The notes beneath the pieces are model-generated. The model was not told the origin of the DNA, did not search any database, and was given only the letters and a program-made list of their open reading frames with translations. Below, one piece after another: positions 24,896-31,849 of a stretch of DNA of 40,225 bases; within the stretch, counting starts at the first letter, position 1; every line of letters starts with the position of its first letter. The position numbers and the translations under genes were made by a program. The DNA is from Pseudomonadota bacterium (GTDB lineage Bacteria > Pseudomonadota > Alphaproteobacteria > Sphingomonadales > Sphingomonadaceae), in contig JAFAGN010000165.1 of assembly GCA_023422695.1 (NCBI GenBank), positions 1 through 40,225 on the forward strand, in the 5' to 3' direction.

Positions 24896-24899
24896 GCCC

Positions 24900-24943
24900 C
24901 TCCCGGTCAGCCGCCATTCCCCCCTGTCGGCGGCAACCGGGAG
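24900..24943 (+). repeat. Two-part hairpin just after czcA
   Basis: An outer stem CTCCCGGT/ACCGGGAG (24900-24907 with 24936-24943) encloses an inner stem CCGCC/GGCGG. No T-run follows. It lies between the czcA stop and the terminator at 24952-24984, so it probably stabilises the 3' end or is part of a tandem termination unit. Confidence 0.5.
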
Positions 24944-24951
24944 TGCTGACT

Positions 24952-24984
24952 GAGGCGGAACCCAAGCGGGTTCCGCCTCCTTTT
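24952..24984 (+). terminator. Rho-independent terminator of the plus-strand czc operon
   Basis: A perfect 12-bp stem GAGGCGGAACCC/GGGTTCCGCCTC (24952-24963 with 24968-24979) with a four-base loop (aagc), followed by CTTTT. It lies 56 bases after the czcA stop and 28 bases before the start of the CDF-like gene, whose ribosome site follows directly. It separates the czc operon from the downstream genes unless there is read-through. Confidence 0.85.
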
Positions 24985-25012
24985 AGGGATGGTGAGGATT
25001 GAGGAGCTTGCA

Positions 25013-25609
25013 ATGAATGAAAAAGCATCCGGGAGCGAACGCGAAAAGCGAACGCTCCAGATCGTTCTCGTCCTGAACGCGGCTATCGCGATCGCCTTCC
25101 TCGTGACGGGTGGGCTCGGCGATTCGAGCGCGCTCATCGCCAATGGGCTCGACAATCTGTCCGACGCCGCGGTCTATGCCTTGAGCCTCGTTGCGCTCAG
25201 CCACGGCCTAAAATGGAAAGCCCGTGCTGCTACGGCATCGGGCGTCATGCTGCTGGTCTTCGCGGCCGGCGTCCTCTTCGATGTGGGACGCCGCTATTTC
25301 GAAGGCAGCGAACCGATCGGTCCGACGATGATGATCATGTCGGCGGTCGCTGCGGTGGTGAACTATGCTTGCCTGAAGCTCTTGCAACGCATTCAGGATC
25401 CGGACGTCAACCTCAGAGCCGCGACAACCTTCAGCTACAACGACTTCATCTCGAACGGCGGCATCCTGATCGCGGGTGTCCTTGTCTGGTGGCTCGGCAC
25501 GAATTGGCCAGACCTTCTTGTTGGATTTGCGACCGCGCTGATCGCGATCAAGGGCGGGATCGAAATTCTTCGCGATGCTTGCGCCGAGACTAAAAAGTCG
25601 CCCGTCTAA
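25013..25609 (+). CDS. Short CDF-like cation transporter, membrane domain only
   Basis: A 198-residue inner-membrane protein with about six helices. The TM2 motif ANGLDNLSDA matches the D-x-x-x-D pair of cation diffusion facilitators (D45/D49 of YiiP). The TM5 motif FSYNDFISNGGILIAG matches YiiP H153-x-x-x-D157, but Phe stands where the metal-binding His is expected. The C-terminal cytoplasmic domain (about 90 residues in YiiP) and the His-rich loop of CzcD are missing. The ATG at 25013 has GAGGAG six bases upstream. The gene begins after the czc terminator and ends before the ars promoter, so it probably has its own promoter or lives on read-through. Metal choice is unclear. Confidence 0.75.
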   Translation: MNEKASGSEREKRTLQIVLVLNAAIAIAFLVTGGLGDSSALIANGLDNLSDAAVYALSLVALSHGLKWKARAATASGVMLLVFAAGVLFDVGRRYFEGSEPIGPTMMIMSAVAAVVNYACLKLLQRIQDPDVNLRAATTFSYNDFISNGGILIAGVLVWWLGTNWPDLLVGFATALIAIKGGIEILRDACAETKKSPV

Positions 25610-25619
25610 TCGGGTTTTC

Positions 25620-25663
25620 CCGATGTGATTTGACAGAATGAAACACATCGGATAATTCCGATG
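25620..25663 (+). promoter_or_regulatory. arsR promoter with overlapping palindromic operators
   Basis: TTGACA (25630-25635), a 17-base spacer and TAATTC (25653-25658) form a near-consensus sigma-70 promoter. Two dyads overlap it. CCGATGTG/CACATCGG (25620-25627 with 25644-25651) straddles the -35, and CATCGG/CCGATG (25646-25651 with 25658-25663) straddles the -10; they share the middle half-site. This placement fits ArsR-family repression released by arsenite. The start of transcription would fall on or next to the arsR ATG. Confidence 0.75.
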
Positions 25664-25664
25664 C

Positions 25665-25994
25665 ATGAACGTTGACACCGCGCTTCCCGCTCTCGCCGCC
25701 CTCGCTCATCCGACGCGTCTCGAGGCCTTCCGTTTGCTCGTCCGGCATGAGCCGGAAGGCCTGTCGACCGGGGAGCTTGTTGACGCATCGGGTCTCACGC
25801 AGAGCACCTTCTCGACGCATCTCGCCGTGCTCGCCAAAGCCGGTCTCGTAAAGTCCGAGAAGCTTGGGCGGCAGCAAATACAGCGAGCCGACATCGACAC
25901 GTTGCGCGGTCTGATGCTCTTCCTTGCGAAGGACTGTTGCCAGGGCCGCGCCGAACTTTGCGAACCACTTCTCGCCGAACTTTCCTGCTGCTGA
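25665..25994 (+). CDS. arsR: ArsR-family arsenic-responsive repressor
   Basis: A 109-residue winged-helix repressor. LAHPTRLEAFRLLV starts the fold, and GLTQSTFSTHLAVLAKAGLV is the recognition helix-turn-helix. The classical ELCVCDL metal site of R773 ArsR is absent. Instead the C-terminal helix has Cys91, Cys92 and Cys99, plus Cys108-Cys109 at the very end. That resembles Acidithiobacillus ferrooxidans ArsR, where three C-terminal cysteines bind As(III). It would repress the downstream arsenic genes and its own promoter. The ATG follows the operator directly, with no Shine-Dalgarno sequence. The next gene starts 30 bases after the stop. Confidence 0.92.
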   Translation: MNVDTALPALAALAHPTRLEAFRLLVRHEPEGLSTGELVDASGLTQSTFSTHLAVLAKAGLVKSEKLGRQQIQRADIDTLRGLMLFLAKDCCQGRAELCEPLLAELSCC

Positions 25995-26024
25995 TCGACG
26001 CGACCCGCGGCGACGGAGATTTTC

Positions 26025-26546
26025 ATGACTGACAAGATTTATGACGTGCTGTTCCTGTGCACCGGCAACAGCGCGCGCTCGATCCTCGCCGAGGCGTTGC
26101 TGAACCGCGATGGCGCGGGACGCTTTCGCGCCTTTAGCGCCGGCAGCGTCCCCAAGGGTGAGGTCCATCCGCAGGTGCGCGCGCTTCTCGGCGAACTCGG
26201 CTTCGAGACCGAGGGCCTTCGCTCGAAGAGCTGGGACGAGTTTTCCGCCCCCGGTGCCCCGGTCTTCGATTTCATCTTCACCGTCTGCGACAATGCCGCC
26301 GGCGAGACCTGCCCGATCTGGCCGGGCAAGCCGATGAATGCGCATTGGGGGATCGAGGATCCCGCCGCGGTGGAAGGCTCCGGCCAGCGTGAAGCGTTCG
26401 AACAAGCGCTCCATTATCTATCGAACCGCATTTCGCTCTTCCTCGCGCTGCCGCACGAGAGCATCGACGAGATGGCGATGGTGCGGAAACTGAAAGAAAT
26501 CGGCCGCACCGAAGGCGCCACCGGCGGGCAGGAGGCGGACGCATGA
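26025..26546 (+). CDS. arsC: Arsenate reductase, low-molecular-weight phosphatase type
   Basis: A 173-residue cytoplasmic enzyme reducing arsenate to arsenite. The P-loop LCTGNSARS contains catalytic Cys12. Two further cysteines, Cys88 and Cys96 in TVCDNAAGETCPIWPG, form the disulfide cascade of this family, which passes electrons from thioredoxin (or glutaredoxin/mycothiol in some members). Length is somewhat above the 130-140 residues of pI258 ArsC because of a C-terminal helix that is common in proteobacteria. The stop overlaps the start of the second, unrelated arsC by four bases. The product is exported by Acr3, encoded downstream. Confidence 0.9.
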   Translation: MTDKIYDVLFLCTGNSARSILAEALLNRDGAGRFRAFSAGSVPKGEVHPQVRALLGELGFETEGLRSKSWDEFSAPGAPVFDFIFTVCDNAAGETCPIWPGKPMNAHWGIEDPAAVEGSGQREAFEQALHYLSNRISLFLALPHESIDEMAMVRKLKEIGRTEGATGGQEADA

Positions 26547-26974
26547 CCGCCGACATCGTCATCTACCATAACCCCGAATGCGGCACCTCGCACAACACGC
26601 TCGCGCTCATCCGCAATGCGGGGATCGAGCCGCATGTCGTCGAATATCTGAAGACGCCGCCGTCGCGCGCGCTACTCGAGCAGCTGATCGAACGCGCCGG
26701 CATCAGCCCGCGCGACCTGCTTCGCGAGAAGGGAACGCCCTACGCCGAATTGGGGCTCGGCGACGAAAGCCTTGGCGACGCCGCGCTCGTCGATGCGATG
26801 GTGGCGCATCCGATCCTCATCAACCGCCCGCTCGTTGTATCACCGCTCGGCGTGAAACTCTGCCGCCCCTCCGAGGTAGTGCTCGACATCCTTCCGGCCC
26901 GCCAGCTCGGTGCCTTCGCCAAGGAAGACGGCGAGCAGGTCGTCGATGCCGCCGGCAATCATATCCAAGCCTAG
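26543..26974 (+). CDS. arsC: Arsenate reductase, glutaredoxin-dependent ArsC/Spx fold type
   Basis: A 143-residue enzyme of the R773-type ArsC family. The active-site Cys13 lies in YHNPECGTSHNTL. The Arg residues in INRPLVV and LCRPSEVV match R94 and R107 of R773 ArsC, which bind arsenate; a third Arg expected near residue 60 is present in the PRDLLREK stretch. It uses glutathione and glutaredoxin. It is unrelated in fold to the arsC just upstream, and the two overlap by four bases (ATGA), so they are probably translated together. Length agrees with the family (about 140). Confidence 0.9.
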   Translation: MTADIVIYHNPECGTSHNTLALIRNAGIEPHVVEYLKTPPSRALLEQLIERAGISPRDLLREKGTPYAELGLGDESLGDAALVDAMVAHPILINRPLVVSPLGVKLCRPSEVVLDILPARQLGAFAKEDGEQVVDAAGNHIQA

Positions 26975-26983
26975 GAGATCGAC

Positions 26984-28045
26984 GTGACTGCCGCAGCAAA
27001 GCGCGAACGCCTGTCGTTCCTCGACCGCTATCTGACGCTCTGGATATTCCTCGCCATGGGGCTCGGCGTGTTGCTGGGGTCGGTCTTCAAGGGGCTGCCT
27101 GCTGCGATCGACGCCTTGTCGGTTGGCACGACGAACGTCCCAATTGCGATCGGCCTCATTTTGATGATGTATCCGCCGCTCGCACGCGTGCGCTATGATG
27201 AGCTGCCGCGGGTATTCGAGGACAAGCGCGTTCTCGCGATTTCGCTGATCCAGAACTGGATCATCGGTCCCGTGTTGATGTTCGCACTCGCGGTCACCTT
27301 CCTGTCGGACAAGCCCGAATATATGACCGGCCTGATCCTGATCGGCCTCGCGCGCTGCATCGCGATGGTGATCGTCTGGAACCAGCTCGCAAAGGGCGAC
27401 AATCAATATGTCGCGGCGCTCGTCGCCTTCAATTCGATCTTCCAGATCCTATTCTTCAGCCTCTACGCCTGGTTCTTTCTCACCGTGCTGCCGCCGCTGT
27501 TCGGCCTCGAAGGCAGCGTGATTGACGTCAGCTTCTGGACGATCGCCGAGGCCGTACTCATCTATCTCGGGATCCCGTTCCTGGCCGGATATCTCACTCG
27601 GCGATTTCTCGCACGCGCCAAGGGAGACGAGTGGTATGAAACGCGCTTCCTGCCGAAGATCGCGCCGATCACGCTCGTCGCGCTGCTCTTCACGATCGTC
27701 GCGATGTTCAGCCTCAAGGGTGGCGAGATCATCACCATTCCCGGCGATGTCATCCGGATTGCGATCCCGCTCACCATCTATTTCGTCGTGCAGTTCCTCA
27801 TCAGCTTCTGGATGGGCAAGCTCATCGAGGCGGACTATCCGCGCACGACCGCGGTCGCCTTCACCGCGGCGGGCAATAATTTCGAACTCGCGATCGCTGT
27901 CGCCATCGCCGCCTTCGGCCTCGCTTCGCCGGTAGCCTTCGCAGCAGTCATCGGCCCGCTCGTCGAAGTGCCCGTCCTCATTCTCCTCGTCGGCGTTGCT
28001 TTCCGCCTCGGCCGCCGCTGGTTCCCCGCGACCGTTCCTTCATAA
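26984..28045 (+). CDS. acr3: Acr3 arsenite efflux permease
   Basis: A 353-residue inner-membrane arsenite exporter with about ten helices. Cys125 in GLARCIAMVIVWNQLAKGD and Glu301 in AAGNNFELAIAVAIA correspond to the essential Cys in TM4 and Glu in TM9 of Acr3. The gene starts with GTG, with GGAG six bases upstream; the first in-frame Met would remove conserved N-terminal residues. Length fits bacterial Acr3 (about 350). It exports arsenite made by the two reductases upstream, driven by proton motive force, and no arsA is present. Confidence 0.93.
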   Translation: MTAAAKRERLSFLDRYLTLWIFLAMGLGVLLGSVFKGLPAAIDALSVGTTNVPIAIGLILMMYPPLARVRYDELPRVFEDKRVLAISLIQNWIIGPVLMFALAVTFLSDKPEYMTGLILIGLARCIAMVIVWNQLAKGDNQYVAALVAFNSIFQILFFSLYAWFFLTVLPPLFGLEGSVIDVSFWTIAEAVLIYLGIPFLAGYLTRRFLARAKGDEWYETRFLPKIAPITLVALLFTIVAMFSLKGGEIITIPGDVIRIAIPLTIYFVVQFLISFWMGKLIEADYPRTTAVAFTAAGNNFELAIAVAIAAFGLASPVAFAAVIGPLVEVPVLILLVGVAFRLGRRWFPATVPS

Positions 28046-28056
28046 GTCTGAGTATC

Positions 28057-28836
28057 ATGACAGAACAGACCCATAACCGCCTGCGCACGCTTACTGATCC
28101 CGACCATCTGCCGGCCCTCAGCGCCGAATATCTCCGCGCACAACCCGCGATCGGCCTCGGGCCGCTCGATCCCGCTCCGCGCATCCTGCTTCTCTACGGG
28201 AGCTTGCGCGAGCGCTCATATTCGCGGCTGGTCGTCGAGGAGACCGCGCGCCTGCTCCAGCTCTTCGGCTGCGAGACGCGCATCTTCGACCCGTCCGATC
28301 TGCCGCTGCCCGATCAGATTGCAGACGACGATCACCCGGCGGTCGAAGAGCTGCGCCAGCATTCCATCTGGTCCGAGGGTCAGGTCTGGTGCAGCCCCGA
28401 ACGCCATGGCCAGATTACCGGCATCATGAAGGCGCAAGTCGACCATCTTCCACTCGCCTATAAGGGAATGCGTCCAACGCAGGGCCGCACGCTCGCCGTG
28501 ATGCAGGTGTCGGCGGGATCGCAATCGTTCAACAGCGTCAACACGCTTCGCATTCTCGGTCGGTGGATGCGGATGATCACCATTCCCAACCAGTCGAGCG
28601 TCGCCAAAGCCTATCAGGAATTCGACGAATCAGGGCGCATGATCCCGTCGAGCTATTATGACCGCATCGTCGATGTCGCCGAGGAACTGGTGCGCTTCAC
28701 CGTGCTCACGCGCGTCCATGCCGACCAGCTCGTCGATCGCTATTCGGAACGGAAGGATCGGAAAGAGCCGGTCATCACGCCCGCCGAGCTCGCCAAACTA
28801 CCCGGAGCCTATAGGCCTCGACGCTGTCGTAGATAA
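28057..28836 (+). CDS. arsH: ArsH, NADPH-dependent FMN reductase of arsenic operons
   Basis: A 259-residue flavodoxin-like enzyme. The phosphate-binding loop LLLYGSLRERSYSRLVVEE, the segment WCSPERHGQITGIMKAQ and LAVMQVSAGSQSFNSVN identify ArsH, which oxidises trivalent organoarsenicals and reduces quinones or chromate in some species. The ATG lies 11 bases after the acr3 stop. The last residues (PRRCRR) come after a probable DNA join near 28809-28817, where the sequence passes into a reversed gene fragment, so the native C-terminus may be slightly altered. The catalytic core is complete. Confidence 0.92.
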   Translation: MTEQTHNRLRTLTDPDHLPALSAEYLRAQPAIGLGPLDPAPRILLLYGSLRERSYSRLVVEETARLLQLFGCETRIFDPSDLPLPDQIADDDHPAVEELRQHSIWSEGQVWCSPERHGQITGIMKAQVDHLPLAYKGMRPTQGRTLAVMQVSAGSQSFNSVNTLRILGRWMRMITIPNQSSVAKAYQEFDESGRMIPSSYYDRIVDVAEELVRFTVLTRVHADQLVDRYSERKDRKEPVITPAELAKLPGAYRPRRCRR

Positions 28837-28987
28837 TGGTGGAGGCCCGGTCGACGGGCGGATTGATGAGGCCCCGCTGATCGCACGGACGGGGACCGCC
28901 GTGCACGGCACGCGTCGGATCCTGCCAGGCGCGCCCTTTCGGGCTTGCCGGCTCCCCGGGCCATTTTCTGTCGTGATTATCCTGCAT
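28809..28987 (-). pseudogene. 5' fragment of a cystathionine beta-lyase-like gene
   Basis: The minus-strand frame starting at 28987 gives about 60 residues containing DPTRAVHGGPRPCDQRGLIN and then NPPVDRASTIIYDSVEAY. I recognise this as the N-terminus of the Cys/Met-metabolism PLP enzyme family (MetC type: T-R-x-x-H-x-G, NPPV-x-x-ST). The similarity stops at about 28815, where the DNA becomes arsH on the other strand; the frame ends ten codons later without the rest of the roughly 390-residue enzyme. The start overlaps the end of the permease gene by 11 bases, so the two were once in one operon. PLP lysine and catalytic domains are absent, so it is non-functional. Confidence 0.55.
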
Positions 28988-30092
28988 AGTTTAGTTTCCG
29001 TTCGATCTTCATGCTGAGCCGGGACAGGGAGAAACAGAGGAGGAAAAAGATTGTCCCGGTAAAAAGATAGGCTTCGGCGAAATAGGGTCGCCATTGCGCC
29101 TCGACGTAGGAGAGGCGGGTCGTCTGCAACAAATCGAAGACGCCGACGATGAGGACGAGCGTCGTGTTCTTGACCTCGCTGATCGAAGTGTTGACCAGCC
29201 CCGGCACGCTGACTTTCAGCGCCTGCGGCAACAGGATATGGCGCCGCGCCTGCCATTTGGTGAGGCCAAGAGCATGCGCGGCCTCGGCTTGCCCGACGGG
29301 AACCGCCAGCAGGCCGCCCCGGATGACCTCGGCCATATAGGCGGCAGTGAAGAATATGAGCGCGAGCTGGACGCGCGGCAGGCTGTCGATCGAGAGATAG
29401 GAGGGCACGAACAGCGGGAACAGGACCGCAGCGAGGAAGAGCACTCCGATCAGCGGCGTTCCGCGAACCAGCTCGATGAAGGCGACGCTCGGCCAGCGAA
29501 TGCCGCGCCGCGCCGACCTGCGGCCGAATGCGAGAAGGATGGCGAGAGGGAAAGCGCCGACCACTGCGATGCTCGCGAGCAGCAATGTGACCGGCAGGCC
29601 GCTCCACTTCTCCATCGGCACATAAGCGAGGCCCGCGACCCCACCGCGCAGCAGGAGCATGGCGATCGCGATCGCGCCGAGCCAGGCAAGACCGAGGCGG
29701 CTGCTCCAGAATCGCGGGACGAAGGAGAGCGCGAGGCAGGAAAGCAGTATGGCCGCCGCCGCCGCAGAGCGCCACTGCTCGGCTTCGGGATAGGTTCCGA
29801 ACAATATGAGCCGCGCATTTTCGCGGAGGAAAGGCCAGCAAGCGCCGCTGGCCAAGCGGCACTCGGCCGCGCCCCCGGAATAGGTCGCGTCGATCAACAG
29901 CCAGGACAGGCCCTTGCCGGCAGCCAGCGCGGCGAGGGCGAGGATTAAGACCGTCAGGATCGATTGGCGCCCTCCCCTAAACAGGTTGCGCCGGATCCAC
30001 GACGGCCAGGCGGCGATCGAGCGCAGCGGAAACGGTTCGAGGGTCGCCGTCTGGATGCTCCGGCCGGGCTGTCCGGTAACGCTCCACCCCAT
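28977..30092 (-). CDS. aapM: Amino-acid ABC transporter permease, AapM/BztC-like
   Basis: A 371-residue membrane protein of the HAAT uptake family. An N-terminal extra helix pair precedes a conserved C-terminal half: FIELVRGTPLIGVLFLAAV, then FTAAYMAEVIRGGLLAVPVGQAEAAHALGL, the EAA loop contacting the ATPase. The two-part plan and about 370-residue length fit AapM (second permease of the general amino-acid system). AapQ, AapJ and AapP partners are absent, so it is an orphan and probably non-functional alone. The N-terminal ten residues lie right at a join with a czcA fragment (30092-30101), so the native start may be lost. Confidence 0.8.
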   Translation of the reverse strand: MGWSVTGQPGRSIQTATLEPFPLRSIAAWPSWIRRNLFRGGRQSILTVLILALAALAAGKGLSWLLIDATYSGGAAECRLASGACWPFLRENARLILFGTYPEAEQWRSAAAAAILLSCLALSFVPRFWSSRLGLAWLGAIAIAMLLLRGGVAGLAYVPMEKWSGLPVTLLLASIAVVGAFPLAILLAFGRRSARRGIRWPSVAFIELVRGTPLIGVLFLAAVLFPLFVPSYLSIDSLPRVQLALIFFTAAYMAEVIRGGLLAVPVGQAEAAHALGLTKWQARRHILLPQALKVSVPGLVNTSISEVKNTTLVLIVGVFDLLQTTRLSYVEAQWRPYFAEAYLFTGTIFFLLCFSLSRLSMKIERKLNYAG

Positions 30093-30097
30093 CCGGC

Positions 30098-30847
30098 GCG
30101 CGTATCCGTATCGTCGAGGGACCGAACCAGATCAGCCGCGAAAACGGGAAGAGGCGCGTCGTCGTCCAGGCCAACGTCCGCGGCCGCGCGATCTCCGACG
30201 TCGTGGCCGACGCCAAGGCCGGCATCGCTAAGGATGTTCGCCTCCCCGCCGGCAGCTACCTTGAATGGGGCGGCCAGTTCGAGAATCTCGCCTCCGCACG
30301 CGACCGGCTTCAGCTCGTCGTCCCGGCCTGCTTCATCCTGATCCTGCTGCTGCTCTATGGCGCGCTTCGATCGTCGCGCGATGCGGCGATCGTGTTCACC
30401 GGGGTTCCGCTGGCACTGATCGGCGGCGTGCTAGCACTGTTCCTGCGCGGGATGGACTTCTCCATCTCGGCAGCAGTCGGGTTCATCGCGCTCTCGGGTA
30501 TCGCGGTGCTCAACGGCCTCGTGATGGTGTCGTCGATCCAGGAACTGATGCGCTCGGGCATGGCGCGGGCCGAAGCCGCAAGGCAAGGCGCGCTCATGCG
30601 CCTTCGCCCCGTCGTGATGACCGCGCTCGTCGCCAGCCTCGGGTTCGTGCCGATGGCGCTCGCGACCGGCGCGGGCGCCGAAGTGCAGAAGCCGCTCGCG
30701 ACGGTGGTGATTGGGGGACTGATCTCGGCGACCCTGCTCACGCTCTTCGTACTTCCGACCCTCTATGCCCGCTATGGCAGCCGGGAAGCCGACCTGCGGG
30801 AAGATCATTTGCAGTACGACGACAGCCTATCTGCGAGCACCCCCTAA
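30098..30847 (+). pseudogene. 3' fragment of a third czcA-like RND gene
   Basis: About 249 codons open on the plus strand match only the C-terminal quarter of an HME-RND pump: IRIVEGPNQISRENGKRR, the second periplasmic loop end, then TM8-TM12 with VGFIALSGIAVLNGLVMVSS and LRPVVMTALVASLGFVPMAL. The text begins abruptly at about 30098-30101 inside the family sequence. It is not a copy of either full czcA here, since residues differ throughout. An internal ATG at 30203 could start a 214-residue piece, but it would lack TM1-7 and the relay residues. It is best read as a remnant of another metal pump. Confidence 0.75.
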
Positions 30848-31161
30848 TGATCAGCACGACAAGACGCGCGGCACGCAAGGCTGCGGTTCTGTTGAACCGG
30901 CGGGCGACCATGCTGCTCGCTGGCGCCCGGGCGCCGATTCTCGACGACTTCGTGAACAGGTTGCCACATTGCCCGGCGATTCACATCGTAAGGGATCAGA
31001 ATTCTAAAAATCTGGATCCAGGTCCAGCCCGGAACGGATGAGGTGCTCGTCACCGGAAGCGCCCAACGAGCCGGGACGAGCAGAGTCGTAAACCGCGGGC
31101 ATCTTCACGCTTCCGCCGACATCGTCGGTGGAAGCGAGTCGATCATCGCAGACGCGCGCTA

Positions 31162-31250
31162 GACCTGTCCGATTTCCCCGTGCGTTAGATATTCCGCCCG
31201 GTTCGGCGTATCTATACCGATTTGAACATCTATCTGCTCCGCAACCGCTT
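31162..31250 (-). pseudogene. Possible N-terminal remnant of a tyrosine recombinase
   Basis: In the minus-strand frame ending at 31159, the last about 28 codons read QIDVQIGIDTP then NRAEYLTHGEIGQV before a stop. The phrase R-x-EYLTHGEI recalls the start of the core-binding domain in small tyrosine integrases of sphingomonads (EYLT-x-x-E-[VI]). Nothing recognisable follows in any frame, so at most this is a stub. Its place beside a tRNA gene fits an integrase location. The match rests on memory of a short motif, so confidence is low. Confidence 0.25.
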
Positions 31251-31484
31251 GGCTGGAGTGGGTGGAAATCGCTGCCGGAGAACATGACAACGTCCTCTTC
31301 CGCCTCGGCCGGGCAGCCGTTTCCGAAGGGGTCACGCCGTTGGCGTTCCACTCCAGCAATTTTGACGCAACCCAGCCGATCGGAGGGACCGACTCATTCT
31401 ACTGCGCGCTTGGGCCCCGATCCGGTAGTTGCAGCACGCTAAGCGCCAATCCTTTCCTAGACACACCCGTCGGCTCGCCGTCAT

Positions 31485-31559
31485 CATATTACGTCCTTAT
31501 TACGCGAGACGAAATGCGGCTCGACGTAACGCGGCATATTACGCCGCCTTTTGGCGTAA
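31485..31559. repeat. Cluster of TTACG/CGTAA motifs beside the tRNA
   Basis: Five copies in 71 bases: TTACG at 31489-31493, 31500-31504 and 31539-31543; CGTAA at 31525-31529 and 31555-31559. Two lie in a longer direct repeat CATATTACG (31485-31493 and 31535-31543), 50 bases apart. The last pair forms a hairpin TTACGCC/GGCGTAA. The cluster ends 23 bases from the tRNA 3' end. It could be integrase arm-type or excisionase sites (inference). Confidence 0.5.
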
Positions 31560-31582
31560 GTGACTGGAATTACTAGGAAAAC

Positions 31583-31657
31583 TGGAGCGGGCGAAGGGAT
31601 TCGAACCCTCGACCCCAACCTTGGCAAGGTTGTGCTCTACCCCTGAGCTACGCCCGC
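31583..31657 (-). tRNA. tRNA-Gly (anticodon GCC)
   Basis: Read on the minus strand, the gene starts GCGGGCG at 31657 and ends in the discriminator T plus encoded CCA (31585-31583). Acceptor stem GCGGGCG/CGCCCGC pairs perfectly. The D-arm is TAGCTCAGGGGTAGAGCA, and the anticodon stem CAACC/GGTTG encloses loop TTGCCAA with anticodon GCC. The T-arm is GAGGGTTCGAATCCCTTC. The 3' end points toward the accessory genes on the left, the usual side for islands integrated at a tRNA. Core genes start on the other side. Confidence 0.95.
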
Positions 31658-31849
31658 TCTGGCGGCTGGAAACCGGTCGGTTCCAGCGGGTGAGGCGGGC
31701 GATTAGCACCGGCTTTTTGACTCGGCAAGCCCTGTTTGCGTTTTTTGCCGAAGGGTTGGCATATCGCCCGCAATTCCCACATAAGCAGGACGAGAGTCTT
31801 TGCGGTCGGCGCACGCGCCACCGGGAACGAGAAACAGGAGCATGGTTTC

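Larger units (their letters stand above)
30848..31582. other. Gene-poor stretch between the czcA remnant and tRNA-Gly
   Basis: About 735 bases without a gene that I can defend. Short open frames exist on both strands (such as 31262-31576 plus, 31004-31351 minus), but they have irregular codon use, no good ribosome sites and no recognisable family. The right part, near the tRNA, holds a possible integrase N-terminal remnant and a cluster of TTACG/CGTAA motifs, listed separately. The composition is less GC-biased than the flanking genes. It looks like decayed island-end DNA. Confidence 0.5.

Noticed and set aside
31262..31576. A 104-codon open frame before the tRNA
   Set aside because: Irregular codon use, no ribosome site, and it covers the TTACG array and runs almost to the tRNA. 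No family is recognised.
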